The translations under genes were made by a program, and so were the position numbers. From assembly GCA_025617745.1 (NCBI GenBank), contig CM046863.1:1674001-1738000 (forward strand): a stretch of DNA of 64,000 bases. Reading direction: 5' to 3'. Shown one piece after another: positions 42,276 to 53,576 of the stretch. Position 1 is the stretch's first letter, and each line of letters begins with the position of its first letter. The notes under the pieces were generated by a model. The model was not told the DNA's origin, did not search any database, and saw nothing but the letters and a program-made list of their open reading frames with translations. This stretch comes from Heliocidaris erythrogramma. Lineage: Eukaryota > Echinodermata > Echinoidea > Camarodonta > Echinometridae.

Positions 42276-42686
42276 CCCCGACGAGATAGGACGTATAGTC
42301 ACAGCGCTCCTGAAATCAGGTCGTATAGTATCTTTTAGGCGCGCTTTTTCGCATATTTAAAGCACTTTTAGGTACCTATATTCGCTTAGATTATAGTACT
42401 TTGTGTTTTAGTAGTCACTCTTGCCGATTGCAAGGGATTTTTGATTCCTTTTCTTGGCATTTATTTTTCCCTTTCACGGTCAGCCCCACGTAGATATTTC
42501 TGTGTGTTTGCGGGTGTTTCCGTTTGTCACCGAGCCTTTGGGTTCGGTGTTTGTTCTTACGGTTTTTTGGCTGTGAAAATCTTTTGTGCGTATCTCCCAA
42601 ATAAATTTTAGTCTTATTTACTGCATTCAGTTGAAGTATTTCTTATTTTGAAAAGTATACTTTATTGTCTGTTTTATTGCAGTGGT

Positions 42687-43037
42687 ATGAATTCGGAAGA
42701 AGAAACAGTTAGGTCACGGAGACCTGCTTCCTCCGAAGAGTCGTCTAGCAAGACGACTCGGCCTTCCAGAACTCTCCCGAGTACTTCGGTACATGGGGGA
42801 GGGAGGAGGGCTAAGGGTAAGTTGCCTAGTGGTGTTTCCTTGCAGAGTTTGCCAGTCTCGGAGCTTGCGGCTTCGGGACGGGTGGCGTTAACTGAGTCTG
42901 GATTGTCAACTCCGAAGCCCGTGGTTTCGGGGTGGGTGGCGTCAGATTCTAGTGGTTTGGATATCTCGAATCCAATCCCCCGGTCGTCAAGACCAGAGGG
43001 GGGGGGGGGGGGGGGGCGGTTGTTTCCCGTACGGTAG
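42687..43037 (+). pseudogene. DIRS gag-like N-terminus
   Basis: MNSEEETVRSRRPASSEESS opens a Ser/Arg-rich frame that hits a 19-base G run (42998-43016) and goes out of frame. Slippage in that run may have created the break. Confidence 0.65.
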
Positions 43038-43160
43038 CGTTCACTCGCTCTGGGCAACCCACGGGCTTAGTCCATGTTGGTCTGGGTTCTCAAACCCTAG
43101 CCCCCGGCCGACGCCATATGGGGGAACGAGTACTTCCTGGGCTGTCTACATTGCCAGCTA

Positions 43161-44900
43161 ATGGGAATGCTCGAGCTAACAATTATGGTGTTTTCACCTG
43201 AGTGCGTGACTACTAGTGCTCCCCTATTGCCGCTCTCTAGCGGTCCAATAGTGGGTTCACACGCCTTTAGTAGTCATCGGGCACATACCGAGTCATCTCG
43301 GTCTGCCCCCGCACTGGGTGCTTTTAGCTCCCAACCCATGGCTACTGCATCTTCTTGCTTAGCCAATATGGGTGATTTGGGCAATTCTTTGGGCTTACGC
43401 CCTGAGCGCTCTAATCCCTTTAAGGGAAGTGAACGTCCCTCCGCGGAGGGTTCGGTTCGTGTTTCCGAAGCGGCTTCGGAGATCCGAACGAATCCGATTA
43501 AGCGTTCTAAGAAAAGGGTTTCGGCAACGACCCTTGTCGAGCCAGCCAAGAAAAAGGCCAAGAAGAAGGCAAAAAGTGGCAAGGCTTTGCCGGCCTCTTG
43601 CCCGTCTGGCCTGGCTAACCCAGCTAGCTCCTCTCAAGCTGACATGTTCAGCATGATGCGGGCTTTTGCTCAGGATCAGGGTTGGTCCTTTGTACCGGCT
43701 ACTTCAACCCTGACTTCTGTCCCTATTCAGGGGTCTGACTTTGAGACTAATCAGCCTTTTGTGATTGATTCGTCTTTGTCTGAGTCGGGTTCGCATGTGC
43801 CTCCTATTCCCGCGGCCCTTGGGGCGCCGCCGGGCGAGGAGACTTTTGTTGAACCATGCGGGGCTCTGCCTGCTGAGTCCTTTGTTGGCGTTCCTTTGTC
43901 TCATTCCACTCGGGTGGAACCAGACTTGGAGGTGGCCTCTCAAGCTTCGGTTTCTGAATCGCTTGGGCAGGCGGAGTCTCAATCGCTCGCCCTCTGTGGG
44001 GTGGAAGCGATTGCTTTGTTGTCTAGATATCTCCCTGAATTTCAGTCAACCCGTGCGCAGGGTTCGACTTCGCGTTGGTTTAAGCAGCAGGATTCCTCCG
44101 AGGGTATTGCTCTTGAGGAGGATTTCAAGCTGGAGTATGACCGCATTGAGGCCGCGCTGTTGGTTAAGCGCCCTAATGCGGTTAAGGGTAAGGCTTTCGC
44201 CTTCCGTTCTCAGGATCAAGACAGCTTTTTTAAGGCTAAGACTCTTTCTCCTGAGATTTTAGAGGTTGGTCGTCGCTTGCGGGCGACTAATTCGCTTACC
44301 TCCGCTGCGTTCAAGGCGGAGGATAAGTTTTGGTTTAATATTGAAAACCAGGTTAGGTCAGGTATGCGTTTGGCGGCTTTTCAAGGGTTTCTCTCCGACC
44401 TTAGGTCCAGGGCGGAGGAGTTGAATGTTACTGATGGTGACAAGCTGATTATTGACGACTTGCTGCATACTCTTTTTTGTCTGCAGTGGTCGCAGCTTTC
44501 CACCGCAGCTGCTTCGGCTACGTTCCGTCGCAGGACCTTGGCTCTCTCGGCACTGGGTGTTAGAGAGTCGGGCATTGCTCAACTTCTCCGGGATGTTCCG
44601 TCTCGGGGTCCTTCGCTTTTTGGTGGTAAATTCGCTACGGTTTTTCAGAGAGAGATCGATGCGCGAAAACAGATCTCGGATATGACTAAGCAGTTTCACA
44701 CTAGCTCTAAGTCAACGCGGGCCCCTGTCCGGCGTAGGCCTGCTGGTCCCGTTTCGGGTCAACGCAGTCGCGTGTCTAGGGTCCCGCCTTCTGAGCCGCA
44801 GCCAGCTCCTTCTCGCGGGAGAGGGAGTCGTGGCAGGGGCATTTCGAGAGGTTCTCGTGGTAAGGCGACGGCTTCGCAGAAGGCCAAGCCTGGGTTTTGA
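43161..44900 (+). CDS. DIRS gag-like protein, main part
   Basis: A 579-codon frame. It has a Lys-rich basic patch (EPAKKKAKKKAKSGK, around residue 130), a central acidic/Gln region, a conserved C-terminal block (IAQLLRDVPSRGPSLFGGKF) and an Arg/Gly tail (RGRGSRGRGISRGSRGK) suited to nucleic-acid binding. Gag packages element RNA. The true N-terminus is upstream in another frame; the ATG used here is nominal. Confidence 0.82.
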   Translation: MGMLELTIMVFSPECVTTSAPLLPLSSGPIVGSHAFSSHRAHTESSRSAPALGAFSSQPMATASSCLANMGDLGNSLGLRPERSNPFKGSERPSAEGSVRVSEAASEIRTNPIKRSKKRVSATTLVEPAKKKAKKKAKSGKALPASCPSGLANPASSSQADMFSMMRAFAQDQGWSFVPATSTLTSVPIQGSDFETNQPFVIDSSLSESGSHVPPIPAALGAPPGEETFVEPCGALPAESFVGVPLSHSTRVEPDLEVASQASVSESLGQAESQSLALCGVEAIALLSRYLPEFQSTRAQGSTSRWFKQQDSSEGIALEEDFKLEYDRIEAALLVKRPNAVKGKAFAFRSQDQDSFFKAKTLSPEILEVGRRLRATNSLTSAAFKAEDKFWFNIENQVRSGMRLAAFQGFLSDLRSRAEELNVTDGDKLIIDDLLHTLFCLQWSQLSTAAASATFRRRTLALSALGVRESGIAQLLRDVPSRGPSLFGGKFATVFQREIDARKQISDMTKQFHTSSKSTRAPVRRRPAGPVSGQRSRVSRVPPSEPQPAPSRGRGSRGRGISRGSRGKATASQKAKPGF

Positions 44901-45192
44901 TGTTTTTCCCCGAGCGCTTGTTCGTCCGAATGTGGTAGGTGGCCGACTTCATTCGTTTCTCCCCGCTTGGGAGGCCATCTCCGGGGACGCGTTTGTTCTC
45001 TCCGTCGTGCGAGACGGATTCTTCATAGATCTTTGCGCTTCGCTCCCCGGAGGGGCTATAAGAATTCGGTCACCTCCCATGTCTGCCCTGTCTCGATCTC
45101 ATGCTTCAAAGGAGATCGAGTCTCTTTTGGAAAAGAGGGCTATAGAAAGGGTAAGAGACAGGCCGTCTCTTTCCCTTTCTCCAATTTTTGTC
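44901..45192 (+). pseudogene. DIRS RT, N-terminal remnant
   Basis: VGGRLHSFLPAWEAISGDAF, LSVVRDGFFIDL and KEIESLLEKRAIERV are the conserved start of DIRS reverse transcriptases. After SLSLSPIFV the sequence jumps to MRPFQRHLLRFFKPE, which belongs after the RT palm. About 200 residues including the YxDD box are missing. Confidence 0.85.
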
Positions 45193-46205
45193 TGCCGGCT
45201 CCTCATGAGACCTTTTCAGAGACATCTCCTCAGGTTCTTCAAGCCGGAAAAGACTCTCTTTTGGTCTGGATTCCAGTACCAGTAAGGATCAAGTCTCTTC
45301 TCTCTTGTTGGACGAGCGAGGAGTTTCTCGCGCGAGGCAGGTCCTTCACTGCCCCTCTCCCGTCGATATCGGTTTCGACGGACGCCTCTCGGTTGGGGTG
45401 GGGAGGACACTGCAACGGCAGCACGGTTGCGGGGGATTGGTCTCATCTTGGGACTCTTCCTCATATCAATGTCCTGGAGTTTATGGCAGTTCTGTTGAAC
45501 TTGCTCCATTTCAGAAGTCGACTTCTCAGTCGTTCGGTTCTGATTCTCACGGACAATGTTACTGTGGCGGCATATATCAATCGGCAGGAAGGCACTCGTT
45601 CGGCTGCCCTGAATGCCCTAGCAGCTCAGCTGTGGAGGTGGTGTCGTCGCATGGCAATCACACCCGTGGCCTCTTTCATCCCCGTTCGGGAAAACCTCAT
45701 TGCGGATTTTCTGTCTCGGGGCAGGTATCTTCCATCGGAATGGATGCTCCATCCGGAGGTCTTTTGCCGCATTCGCAGTCGCCTAGGTCCACTGGAAGTG
45801 GATCTATTTGCGTCGGTGCTAAATCACCAGCTGCCGAAGTATTGCTCCCGTGTTCGCGATCAGGGAGCATGGGCTCTCGATGCTTTCTCCCTCAGTTGGG
45901 AGAACCTTCAGGGATTCGCCTTTCCTCCCTTCCAACTGATTCCGCGTGTCTTGCGGAAAATCAGGGAAGATCGGGCGCGGGTGCTTGTAATAGCTCCCTT
46001 TTGGCCCCGGAGGAATTGGTTTCCAGAACTTACGAGCCTCCTAAGGGCTCAACCGTTCGTTCTCCCGTTAAGAGCGGATCTGGTGTTGCAGCCCCTATCG
46101 GGGATTCTTCACCACAGTCCGGAGTCCCTTCATTTGACTGCTTGGCCCCTGTCAGGGAATCTGCAAGACAATCGGGTCTCTCTGATAGAGCCGCGGACTT
46201 TTTAA
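45193..46205 (+). CDS. DIRS RNase H domain and C-terminal region
   Basis: The frame carries SVSTDASRLGWGGH (Asp), INVLEFMAVLLNLLHF (Glu), LILTDNVTVAAYINRQEG (Asp) and ENLIADFLSRG (Asp), the RNase H catalytic set. A DIRS-specific segment follows (LEVDLFASVLNHQLPKYCS, RVLVIAPFWPRRNWFPEL). It would degrade the RNA strand of the hybrid. It ends at 46205, overlapping the recombinase frame. Confidence 0.88.
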
Positions 46206-46304
46206 TGTCCAGTCGTAGGGTTTCTACTAGGGAAATTTACAATTCCCGTCTCTCGGTCTTTTTCCTTTGGTGTAAAGAGAGAAATCAAACCCCTTCTAAG
46301 GCTC
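46150..46304 (+). pseudogene. DIRS tyrosine recombinase, N-terminal part
   Basis: SGLSDRAADFLMSSRRVSTR and EIYNSRLSVFFLWCKERN are the core-binding segment. The gene breaks at AAGGCTC, where a foldback element is inserted. Confidence 0.8.
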
Positions 46305-47613
46305 CACTGTTAGAACGTTGATTAAAATTGTTAATCTTGTTGGTTAAAATTTTAATCAACCGAGGGTTACCAGGTGAACCACACATGTGTAGGTTAAAAG
46401 TTTAATCAACGGCCTGTTGATTAAAGTTTAACCTGTGGTCGATTAAAATTTTTAATCATTTGTTGGTTAATCGTATTTTGCTCAACGTTGGTTAAATTGG
46501 TGTTGATTAAACTAAAACATATTGTTGGTTAAATGTTTAACCATTTGTTGGTTAGTTTTATTTTGTTGGTTAAATGTTTAACCTTTTGTTGGTTAATCAT
46601 ATTTTGCTCAACATTGGTTAAAATTGTGTTGATTAAACTTAACAAATTGTTGGTTAAATGTTTAACCATTTGTTGGTTAGATTTATTTGATGAGAAACTC
46701 CCCGGAGAAACTCTTTTCATATCTGTAATTGTTGTCTAGCTAGCCTTATAACGAAATAGATCTACTCAGTGATCTACTTTCAGCGGTTTGGTAAGTTCGA
46801 CCTTCTCAGACCTGGACTAGACTTGACTAAGCCAGGCCCACCGGTAGACTACGCCTACTCCTACATTGGTGCTTATATCTTTTTCTCAAAAAACTGTTCT
46901 AGTTTCAGTGTTTGTCATATTGCCCTGTCCGCGAAATATGGACATGCGCGAAGTTGAACACACCGCCATACCGCCGGCGTCGCCTCCTCGCTACCATAGG
47001 CGCAGTCAGTAAATCTACCAGTGGGCCTGGCTTAGCCAGGTCTAGTCCAGATCGAGCAGGTCGAACTTGCTCCCAAGCCGTTTAAATTAGAAAGAAAGAG
47101 CACACTGTAGATCTATTTCTTCCCAAGATTAAGCTGGACAACAATCACATATATGAATAATATTTTCTCACCTTCAAACACGCCGACAAACTCTTTGAAA
47201 GTCCCCACTCATTCAGCGACTTGAATGACAATGCCTTCCATTTTTATCGCAAACAATTTCTGTGATAGATTTGTGCGCAGCGAATTTGTTCCAAATCCAT
47301 ATGCGCATGCGCTGTTCGGTCACGCGATTGGTATTTTAATCAACTTTGATCAAACTTTTAACCAACAAAAAGATAAAGTGTCTTGACAGTTAGCACTATC
47401 AGTTTGGCGGGAAAGCAGAGAACACTGTTTTTAATCAATGTTGGTTACAAAGTAACCAACAAGAATAAAAACAATAATTTTAATCAACAATATTTTTAAC
47501 CCACGCAAGATTAAAAGTCATTTTTAACCAACATTCATTTTATAACCAATGTTGAGCGATTTTTAATCAACATTTTTTTAATAAGTAGTTTTTTAATACA
47601 TGTTTTAACAGTG
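46305..47613. mobile_element. CACTA-like foldback inserted in the recombinase gene
   Basis: Termini are CACTGTTAGAAC and, inverted, CACTGTTAAAAC, with a TC duplication (46303-46304, 47614-47615; TCC is possible). Removing it would leave AAGGCTC|CTATCGG in frame. The arms are inverted copies over ~500 bp: outer parts rich in TTGGTTAAA / TTTAACC words, inner parts sharing GACCTGGACTAGACTTG and TAAGCCAGGCCCACCGGTAG. Spacer ~170 bp. CACTG ends with 2-3 bp duplications fit the EnSpm/CACTA superfamily. No transposase. Confidence 0.82.
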
Positions 47614-48490
47614 TCCTATCGGTTCAATTGCGGATTTCTTAATCTCGTTATTTGACAAAGGGAGATCTATCTCTACTATCCGAGGCTACCGTTCGGCGAT
47701 CGGGGCCATTCATTCGGGTTTCTCAGATGGTTCGGGGATTTCCAATTCCCCGCTACTAAGTGGTTTGATTCGCTCGTTCTTTCTGAAACGACCTTCTTTT
47801 TCTAAGTTAGTGCCGTCTTGGAGTCTGCCTAAGGTCCTGGAGGCCTTGGCGAAACCTCCTTTCGAACCGTTAGGTGAAGCTTCGCTTCATCATCTTACGG
47901 TTAAGACGCTCTTTTTGGTAGCTATTGCCTCTGGGCAGAGGCGCAGTACTCTTCATGCTCTCTGTCTTATTCCTGGTTATGTTCGCTGGGAGAGAAAAGG
48001 CGTTAGATTGATTCCTAAGGCTTCTTTTATTGCCAAGAATCAGACAGCTGCCTCTGGCCCTGTTGAGATTTTTCTTTGTCCGCTTTCTGACTTTTCTTCT
48101 GTGCGTGAGGACAAAGTTTGGTGTCCTGTAAGGGCTCTCAAATGGTATATTGATAAGACTAAGTCTTATCGTAAGGATGATCAGTTGTTCCTGATCACTA
48201 GAGAGCCTTTTTCTCCTGCCTCTCTTGATTCCATCTCTAGGTGGATCATCGAAGCTATTAGGGCCGCTGGCACAGAGGCTCTTTTATCCGACAGTAAGCC
48301 TCGTGCTCATGATACTCGTAGTGTCAGCACTTCTTGGGCTCTGTTTCAAGGTGTGGCGCTTGTTGATATTTTGAAGGCTGCTTATTGGCGTTCGTCCAAT
48401 TCCTTCATTTCTTGCTACCTTAGGGATGTTCCCGCAGGTGAAGCTATGTTTGCGTCAGCCACCTTGAAGGCCGCTGTGTCTTCTTTGTAA
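47614..48490 (+). pseudogene. DIRS tyrosine recombinase, catalytic part
   Basis: IGSIADFLISLFDKGRSIST continues the split gene, ending at TAA 48490. Catalytic residues are visible: Arg in ASGQRRSTLHAL, His-x-x-Arg in RAHDTRSVSTSW, and Trp/Tyr in AAYWRSSNSFISCYLRDV. This tetrad integrates the circular cDNA, which is why DIRS makes no target duplication. The domain itself is intact. Confidence 0.88.
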
Positions 48491-48544
48491 TCTTTGGTGT
48501 AATCCTATTCCCTTCTGCTTGAAACATGCCTCCCGGTCTTTGAG

Positions 48545-49120
48545 TTGGCGCTGGTCTGGCATAATAGGTAGGTATATATGATTTATTGCAGTAAATTTGT
48601 AAAATCAGCACTGATTTTCTTATTTACTATATAAATCTATATACCTACCTATGACCCTCCCTCCTTCCCCGCACCTTGCAAGCAACATGTTTCTACTTGG
48701 GGTTGCTCGCAAAAGAGGAAGATGGCCGTAGCGTGTTGACGCGCGTGAGTGGCGAAGGGGACAATAGGATTACGGGGGGTGCGCACAATATTGTGACTCA
48801 TGTGTGATAAATTCTCGAAGGGGTCCCGTAGTCAAGACTACTGGCATAATAGGTAGGTATATTGATTTATATAGTAAATAAGAAAATCAATGCTGATTTT
48901 ACAATTCTACTTGGGGTTGCTCGCAAAAGAGGAAGATGGCCGTAGCGTGTTGACGCGCGTGAGTGGCGAAGGGGACAATAGGATTACGGGGGGTGCGCAC
49001 AATATTGTGACTCATGTGTGTTAAATTCTCGAAGGGGTCCCGTAGTCAAGACTACTGGCATAATAGGTAGGTATATAGATTTATATAGTAAATAAGAAAA
49101 TCAGTGCTGATTTTACAAAT
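48545..49120 (+). repeat. DIRS right terminus with a duplicated ~210 bp block
   Basis: CTACTTGGGGTTGCTCGCAA through GCTGATTTTACAA occurs twice in tandem (about 48692-48896 and 48906-49117), nearly identical. Each contains the inverted copy of the left terminal repeat. A further GGCATAATAGGTAGGTATAT at 48557 probably belongs to the internal complementary region used to circularise the cDNA. Confidence 0.8.
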
Positions 49121-49785
49121 TTATGATATTTATATCTGCATTCCTATAGATTTTGTAAATTTGTCTTGATGAATGATGAAAGAAATATTTGTGGATGAAG
49201 GATGGATTTACTTTACATTTTATATTCTTATGATGAATAATTTATGGATTCTGTAGTGCAGCTATAGAGATTTTTGTCAGTATAAGTAATTTTTTGTAGG
49301 CAGTTGTTAGTTCCTGTCTGATTTGTTTGCACATTAGTTTTACACAAGGTGTTGCTGTGTAAATTACTAGAATATTTTTAATAGGTACCTCTACCATCAT
49401 GTAGACCAGTGCATGTTGTGTTCGCAACACTGGCATATTTCACTTTAGGACAGTTTCCATTTCAGTTCATGACCAAAAAAGTGTAATGAAAAGCTTGACA
49501 CCTTGTTAAGAAGCACATTGGCCACAATTCACAAAGAAGGGTAAACCCATGGTCTAAACTATGGTTTAAAATAAGCGTAGCCTGTATTGCCATTTATAAT
49601 AATAATAATAATAATAAATAATGTATTGGATTCCCTGTATTGCCTGTATTGCCATTTATAATTGGACATGAGGCCATGTAAGTTGCTTGTACTACCCTTA
49701 CAAGAAGTATTCATGAATTCAGGCCATGGCCTTTTCACCAAAAAAAAAATTCTATTTCATTGAAATTCTAATTCATTTCATCTTT
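49121..49785. other. Non-coding; (ATA)n and a short duplication
   Basis: TGTATTGCCATTTATAAT occurs twice (49581 and 49645) around an (ATA)n tract (49598-49620). No gene seen. Confidence 0.55.
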
Positions 49786-51075
49786 TCTTTTATTACAGCA
49801 CCACCAAACTGTTGTATGTGCTGATTGGATTCCCTGCCACTCCTGGTCTTGCTCAGTTCCAAGATACGATTGAGATCACTCGTCCTATCCATCTACCTGT
49901 TTGCCTGGGACTCCTGGACCCTCACAGCAGACCTCCAGAGGCGAATTCAAGCAATGGAAATGAGATGCTTCCGTAAAAAATACTAGGCATCTCGTATATC
50001 TGATTGTGTAATCAGTCCGTCCTTGAATTGACGTAACCTTGGTGTTATGTTAAACTCGTCCATGTCACTGTCAACTCATGTGTCTAGTATCTGTAAGTCG
50101 GTTAGGTATCAACTGAGAAACTTAGGTTTTATTAGGAAATACTTAAGGCGTTCAACCACAGAGAAACTTGTTCATGCTCTTATCTCATCACGCTTAGATT
50201 TCTGTAATTCCATCCTCTATTTGCTCCCTGACATGCAACTCGTTCGTCTCCAGAAACTACAAAATACTGCTGCGCGTATTGTCACACTTTCTCCTCGTAG
50301 AACTCACATTCATTACCCCATTCTCAAAACTCTCCACTGGCTCCCGGTATGTGATCGAATCATTTTTAAGTTGTTGCGGCTAGTTTTTCGTTCCTTACAT
50401 GAGTCTGCTCCTTCCTACAATATGAAGTTGATTGTTAAGTATAAGCCTACAAGACGTCTTCGTTCATCTCAATCCTCCTTATTAGTTGTCCCTAGAACAC
50501 GCACTTCCTGGGGGTAGAGCTTTTTCTCATTCTGGTCCGTCCCTATGGAATAAACTACCACTCAGTATTCGTAGCCTTGCCATCCCTTCAGGACTTCAAA
50601 TCTGCTCTAAAAACCCATCTTTCTCAAAACAGTCCTATTTAATGAATACAGTCCTATTTAATGAATACAGTTACAATTTATGTTTTTAGTATACATATAA
50701 CTCTACTTTAGTGTAAGAATTCGATATACATGTATATATTTGTTCATTATTGTTAAATTGTAAAGCGCCATGAGCGTCAGAGCCTGGCGGATACCGGCGC
50801 TATATAAATGTTCATATTATTATTATTATTATTATAAAGACCACATAACCAACAAGACGGTCCGCACCATCATCCACCAAGCAATTTGGCCATACGAAGA
50901 ACTCCTCACGACCGTGAAAAAGCACAAACTGAAATGATATGTTTGACGTTCTTCGGGTCTTGCGAAAACCATCCTGCAAGGCACGGTGAAAGGTGGAAGA
51001 AAAAGAGGAAGACGGAAGAAAAGATGGGAAGACGATATCAAAGAGTGGACCGGCCTGGACTTTTCTTGTTCTCCA
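49786..51075 (+). mobile_element. LINE 3' end, split by an L2-like insertion
   Basis: 49860-49990 encodes LRSLVLSIYLFAWDSWTLTADLQRRIQAMEMRCFRK; 50838-51060 continues with DHITNKTVRTIIHQAIW, TILQGTVKGGRKRGRRKK and WEDDIKEWTGL. These are the C-terminal tail blocks of one LINE type, interrupted between RK..LGIS and DHITN. In-frame stops show it is dead. Confidence 0.78.
50010..50837 (+). mobile_element. L2-like LINE, 5'-truncated 3' end
   Basis: The frame at 50047-50517 gives STHVSSICKSVRYQLRNLGF, ALISSRLDFCNSILYLLPD, QNTAARIVTLSPRRTHI and LHWLPVCDRIIFKLL, then GGRAFSHSGPSLWNKLPLS after a frameshift near 50510. This is the standard C-terminus of L2-type elements. The tail GCGCTATATAAATGTTCATATTATT plus (ATT)n closes it at about 50835. 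Confidence 0.88.
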
Positions 51076-51875
51076 TCGAAATGTGATTTCGACTTAATTC
51101 AGTTTTGCTGTGACTCTTTTGAAATTTGGTTACATATATAGTAGAAGTGGATATTATTGTGAATGGCAATTCAGTAGCAATGAATTCCTGTACATGTAGA
51201 GAAAATGATTTTTTTTTTTTCATTTATCAATTGATGGCTTTTTTCCTTGTCCATCTTCCTAATACCTCAGTCACACTAATAAGACCGACACAAGACCCAG
51301 AACAAAATTACCCTGAATGGCAAAGAACTGGTCGGTTTGGTGGTGTGATGGCGGTAATAGGATGAGTGGGTGTAACTTGTGCCCCTTTCCTGAATCTTTA
51401 GGAAAAGTGTTAAAGACAACTTGCATGTTGTCTTCAGCACATGTTGCTGCCAAGAAATATTATGTCCAGATATATTATTTAAAATGTTGACACATCCTTT
51501 GCCTCTGATAATATCCTTCTTGAAAAATCCCTGCCCTTACCAACCATATAGAGCCACATAATGGTCCGAACCAGTTAGCCTGTAATTTTTGTTGTATTGT
51601 AATTTGAATATACCCTTATTGAAGCAAAAAATTAACTTTTTCCTTTAATTTGAACTTCCTTTTCTTGTGAAGGGTCAGAAAGGAGAGGGAATAAGAGAGA
51701 AGGAGAAAATGGAGAGGTGCAAAAAACGGTAAAAACAAGCCATTGAGAGAAAGGAAGGAAAGGATGAAGAAACAAATCATGACAAGAGGATGAGGGAGAA
51801 CGCAGCGATGGAGATATTGAGAGAGAGGGGAGAGTAGTGAAGAGTGAACACAATCCCAAAGTGAATTTTGAAATA
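51076..51875. other. Non-coding, no feature recognised
   Basis: Right part (51660-51835) is GA-rich simple sequence on the plus strand. No gene seen. Confidence 0.5.
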
Positions 51876-51887
51876 TTAGTAGGCCAA

Positions 51888-52205
51888 GTGGCGTACCCAG
51901 GATTTGTTAAAAGGGGGGTGGGTGTATATATCAGTATATCAGTATTTGGGGGGTCTATTTACTCCAAAAAATCTCTGACAAGCCAAACAAAAAGAAAAAA
52001 AGTAACATTATTTGGGGGTTACTTTCACTCAAATTATCCAATAAGTGTTAAAAAAAAGTTAACAGGAATTCTAAGGCGGCGTTTTTAACATCAAAAAGGT
52101 GTGTGCCGACTTACAATAACACAAAAAGGGGGTGTTCGACCACCTAAAAATGCACCTTTTGCCCCCCCCCCCCCCCCTCCCCTCGATAAGTGCATGGGTA
52201 GGCCT
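51888..52205. mobile_element. MITE-like element (GTGGCGTACCCAGG end)
   Basis: Begins GTGGCGTACCCAGGATT and ends near GTGCATGGGTAGGCCTAC, a weak inverted match. The interior has TTACTCCAAAAAATCTC blocks and a C16 run (52162-52177). Resembles the GGCGGATCC family in style. Confidence 0.4.
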
Positions 52206-53576
52206 ACCTTCTTGCATTAATTTTATTCTTCATTTCATGTATTCTGCATCTATGTGTATTTATTTACTAAACCGAATTTATAACTAAAAAACACTTTATA
52301 ACTCCTTGCCTGAACCAACATCGTGATTAGATGGAAGCTTGTGAACGTGTTAGAGTAAGGATGTGTATGTAGAGAGAAAGAGAGGGGAGGGCGAGGCGTT
52401 TGCTGACAGAAATTGATGTCCATGCCCAGTCTAAACTCTCTTTGAAAAAAAGCATTCTGCAGCTACCTGGTGAAAAGAATATTTATGAAGCCGAAGTGAA
52501 CCACGGAGAGCAGCAATACAAATTTCACAAGTGTGGGCTATATGTAAAGAGCAAGGAGTTCTGTCATAACTCCTTGGTCAGAGCAGGGAGGTAGAAGAGA
52601 GATCTCTCTTCCACCTCCCCAGTCAGAGCAAGAAGCTTACACTCCTTAGCCAGATGACTTGGCAAATCAGGCGTAGGCCTAGGGGGCTGGGTCAAGTTCG
52701 GCCCGGACCGCTGGGGTTGAATATATTACTGGTATGGACTTCCGATTTTTTTTTGTTTCATTTTGAGAAAATTTACCACAAACATTTGGATGATTTTGGC
52801 GTAATGAAAATTTTCTCACTTTTCAGATATGACGGTAACCTGATATGACTTGGATATTATCAATAATCAAGCTTCCAGAATGTTAGGCTATAGCCCAATA
52901 TTAGAAATATTAGAAGAAGAAAAAAGAAAGAAACCCCCAAACAAAAATCACTGACGTGAGGGGGGAGGGGGCCAGGGGGATGCCACACTCTTATGACAAG
53001 TATTACATCTCCCTAATCAATTCCCCGTCCAAGGAGACAAAATAAAATCTTATGTGTTCATTGTTTTATCAGTCTTCAATCGATCGCATGATCCTGCTGT
53101 TCTGAAGATACAAAAAAGGCTTTTCCCCACATTTCTCTCTATCCTCCGATTGTAGTATTGGAAATTTGTCTAAGCATCCAACCGCATAGGCCTATATGCC
53201 CGCCCCCGCACTATTTCCAGTACAATGTATATCTTGACGACTAGTAACCGAAATTAGTTTGGAAAATGTGACATGGGCGTAAGGGGATATTTTCGCTCCT
53301 GGGGGTCGCCTCCTTTATTTTGCTAAACATTGTCGACATGAATGATTCCATTTCCTCGAGAGCGAGAAATAAATTTATTGGACCTGCGGGCAATCGTACT
53401 CCGCGCGCGGTGGCCGTTACCCGAAAATAAAAACAGAGTGGCGGGCTCTGAAACCAGCCCCTGCCTCGTACGGCAATAATTGTGAATGACGACAGGGCTG
53501 TATTTCATCCACTCCGATCTCTCTCCTTTTCTCTCCCTCCGAGCTCCAGCCCCTCCTTCCCTTACAAAAAAGTCTA
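52206..53576. other. Non-coding, no recognised gene
   Basis: Contains a near-perfect palindrome (52588-52622). A 140-codon minus-strand frame (53323-53745) overlaps the duplication that follows; it is Arg/Lys-rich, without domains, and I regard it as unproven. Confidence 0.5.

Larger units (their letters stand above)
42091..49120 (+). mobile_element. DIRS-type retrotransposon, defective
   Basis: Terminal repeats are inverted, as in DIRS elements: 42091-42275 (GCCAGTAGTCTTGACTACGG ... CACGCGCGTCAACACG) reappears inverted near 48720-48850 and again at 48915-49075. The genes run gag, RT with RNase H, tyrosine recombinase, the DIRS order. It lacks the RT catalytic core, has frameshifts in gag, and its recombinase is split by another element. 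It could only move with help from a complete relative. Confidence 0.92.

Noticed and set aside
43274..43982. Minus-strand ORFs across the gag gene
   Set aside because: Shadows of a GC-richer coding sequence without domains.
45305..46150. 338-codon ORF overlapping the RNase H frame
   Set aside because: Only its last ~50 codons match the recombinase start; the rest is a shadow of the RNase H frame.
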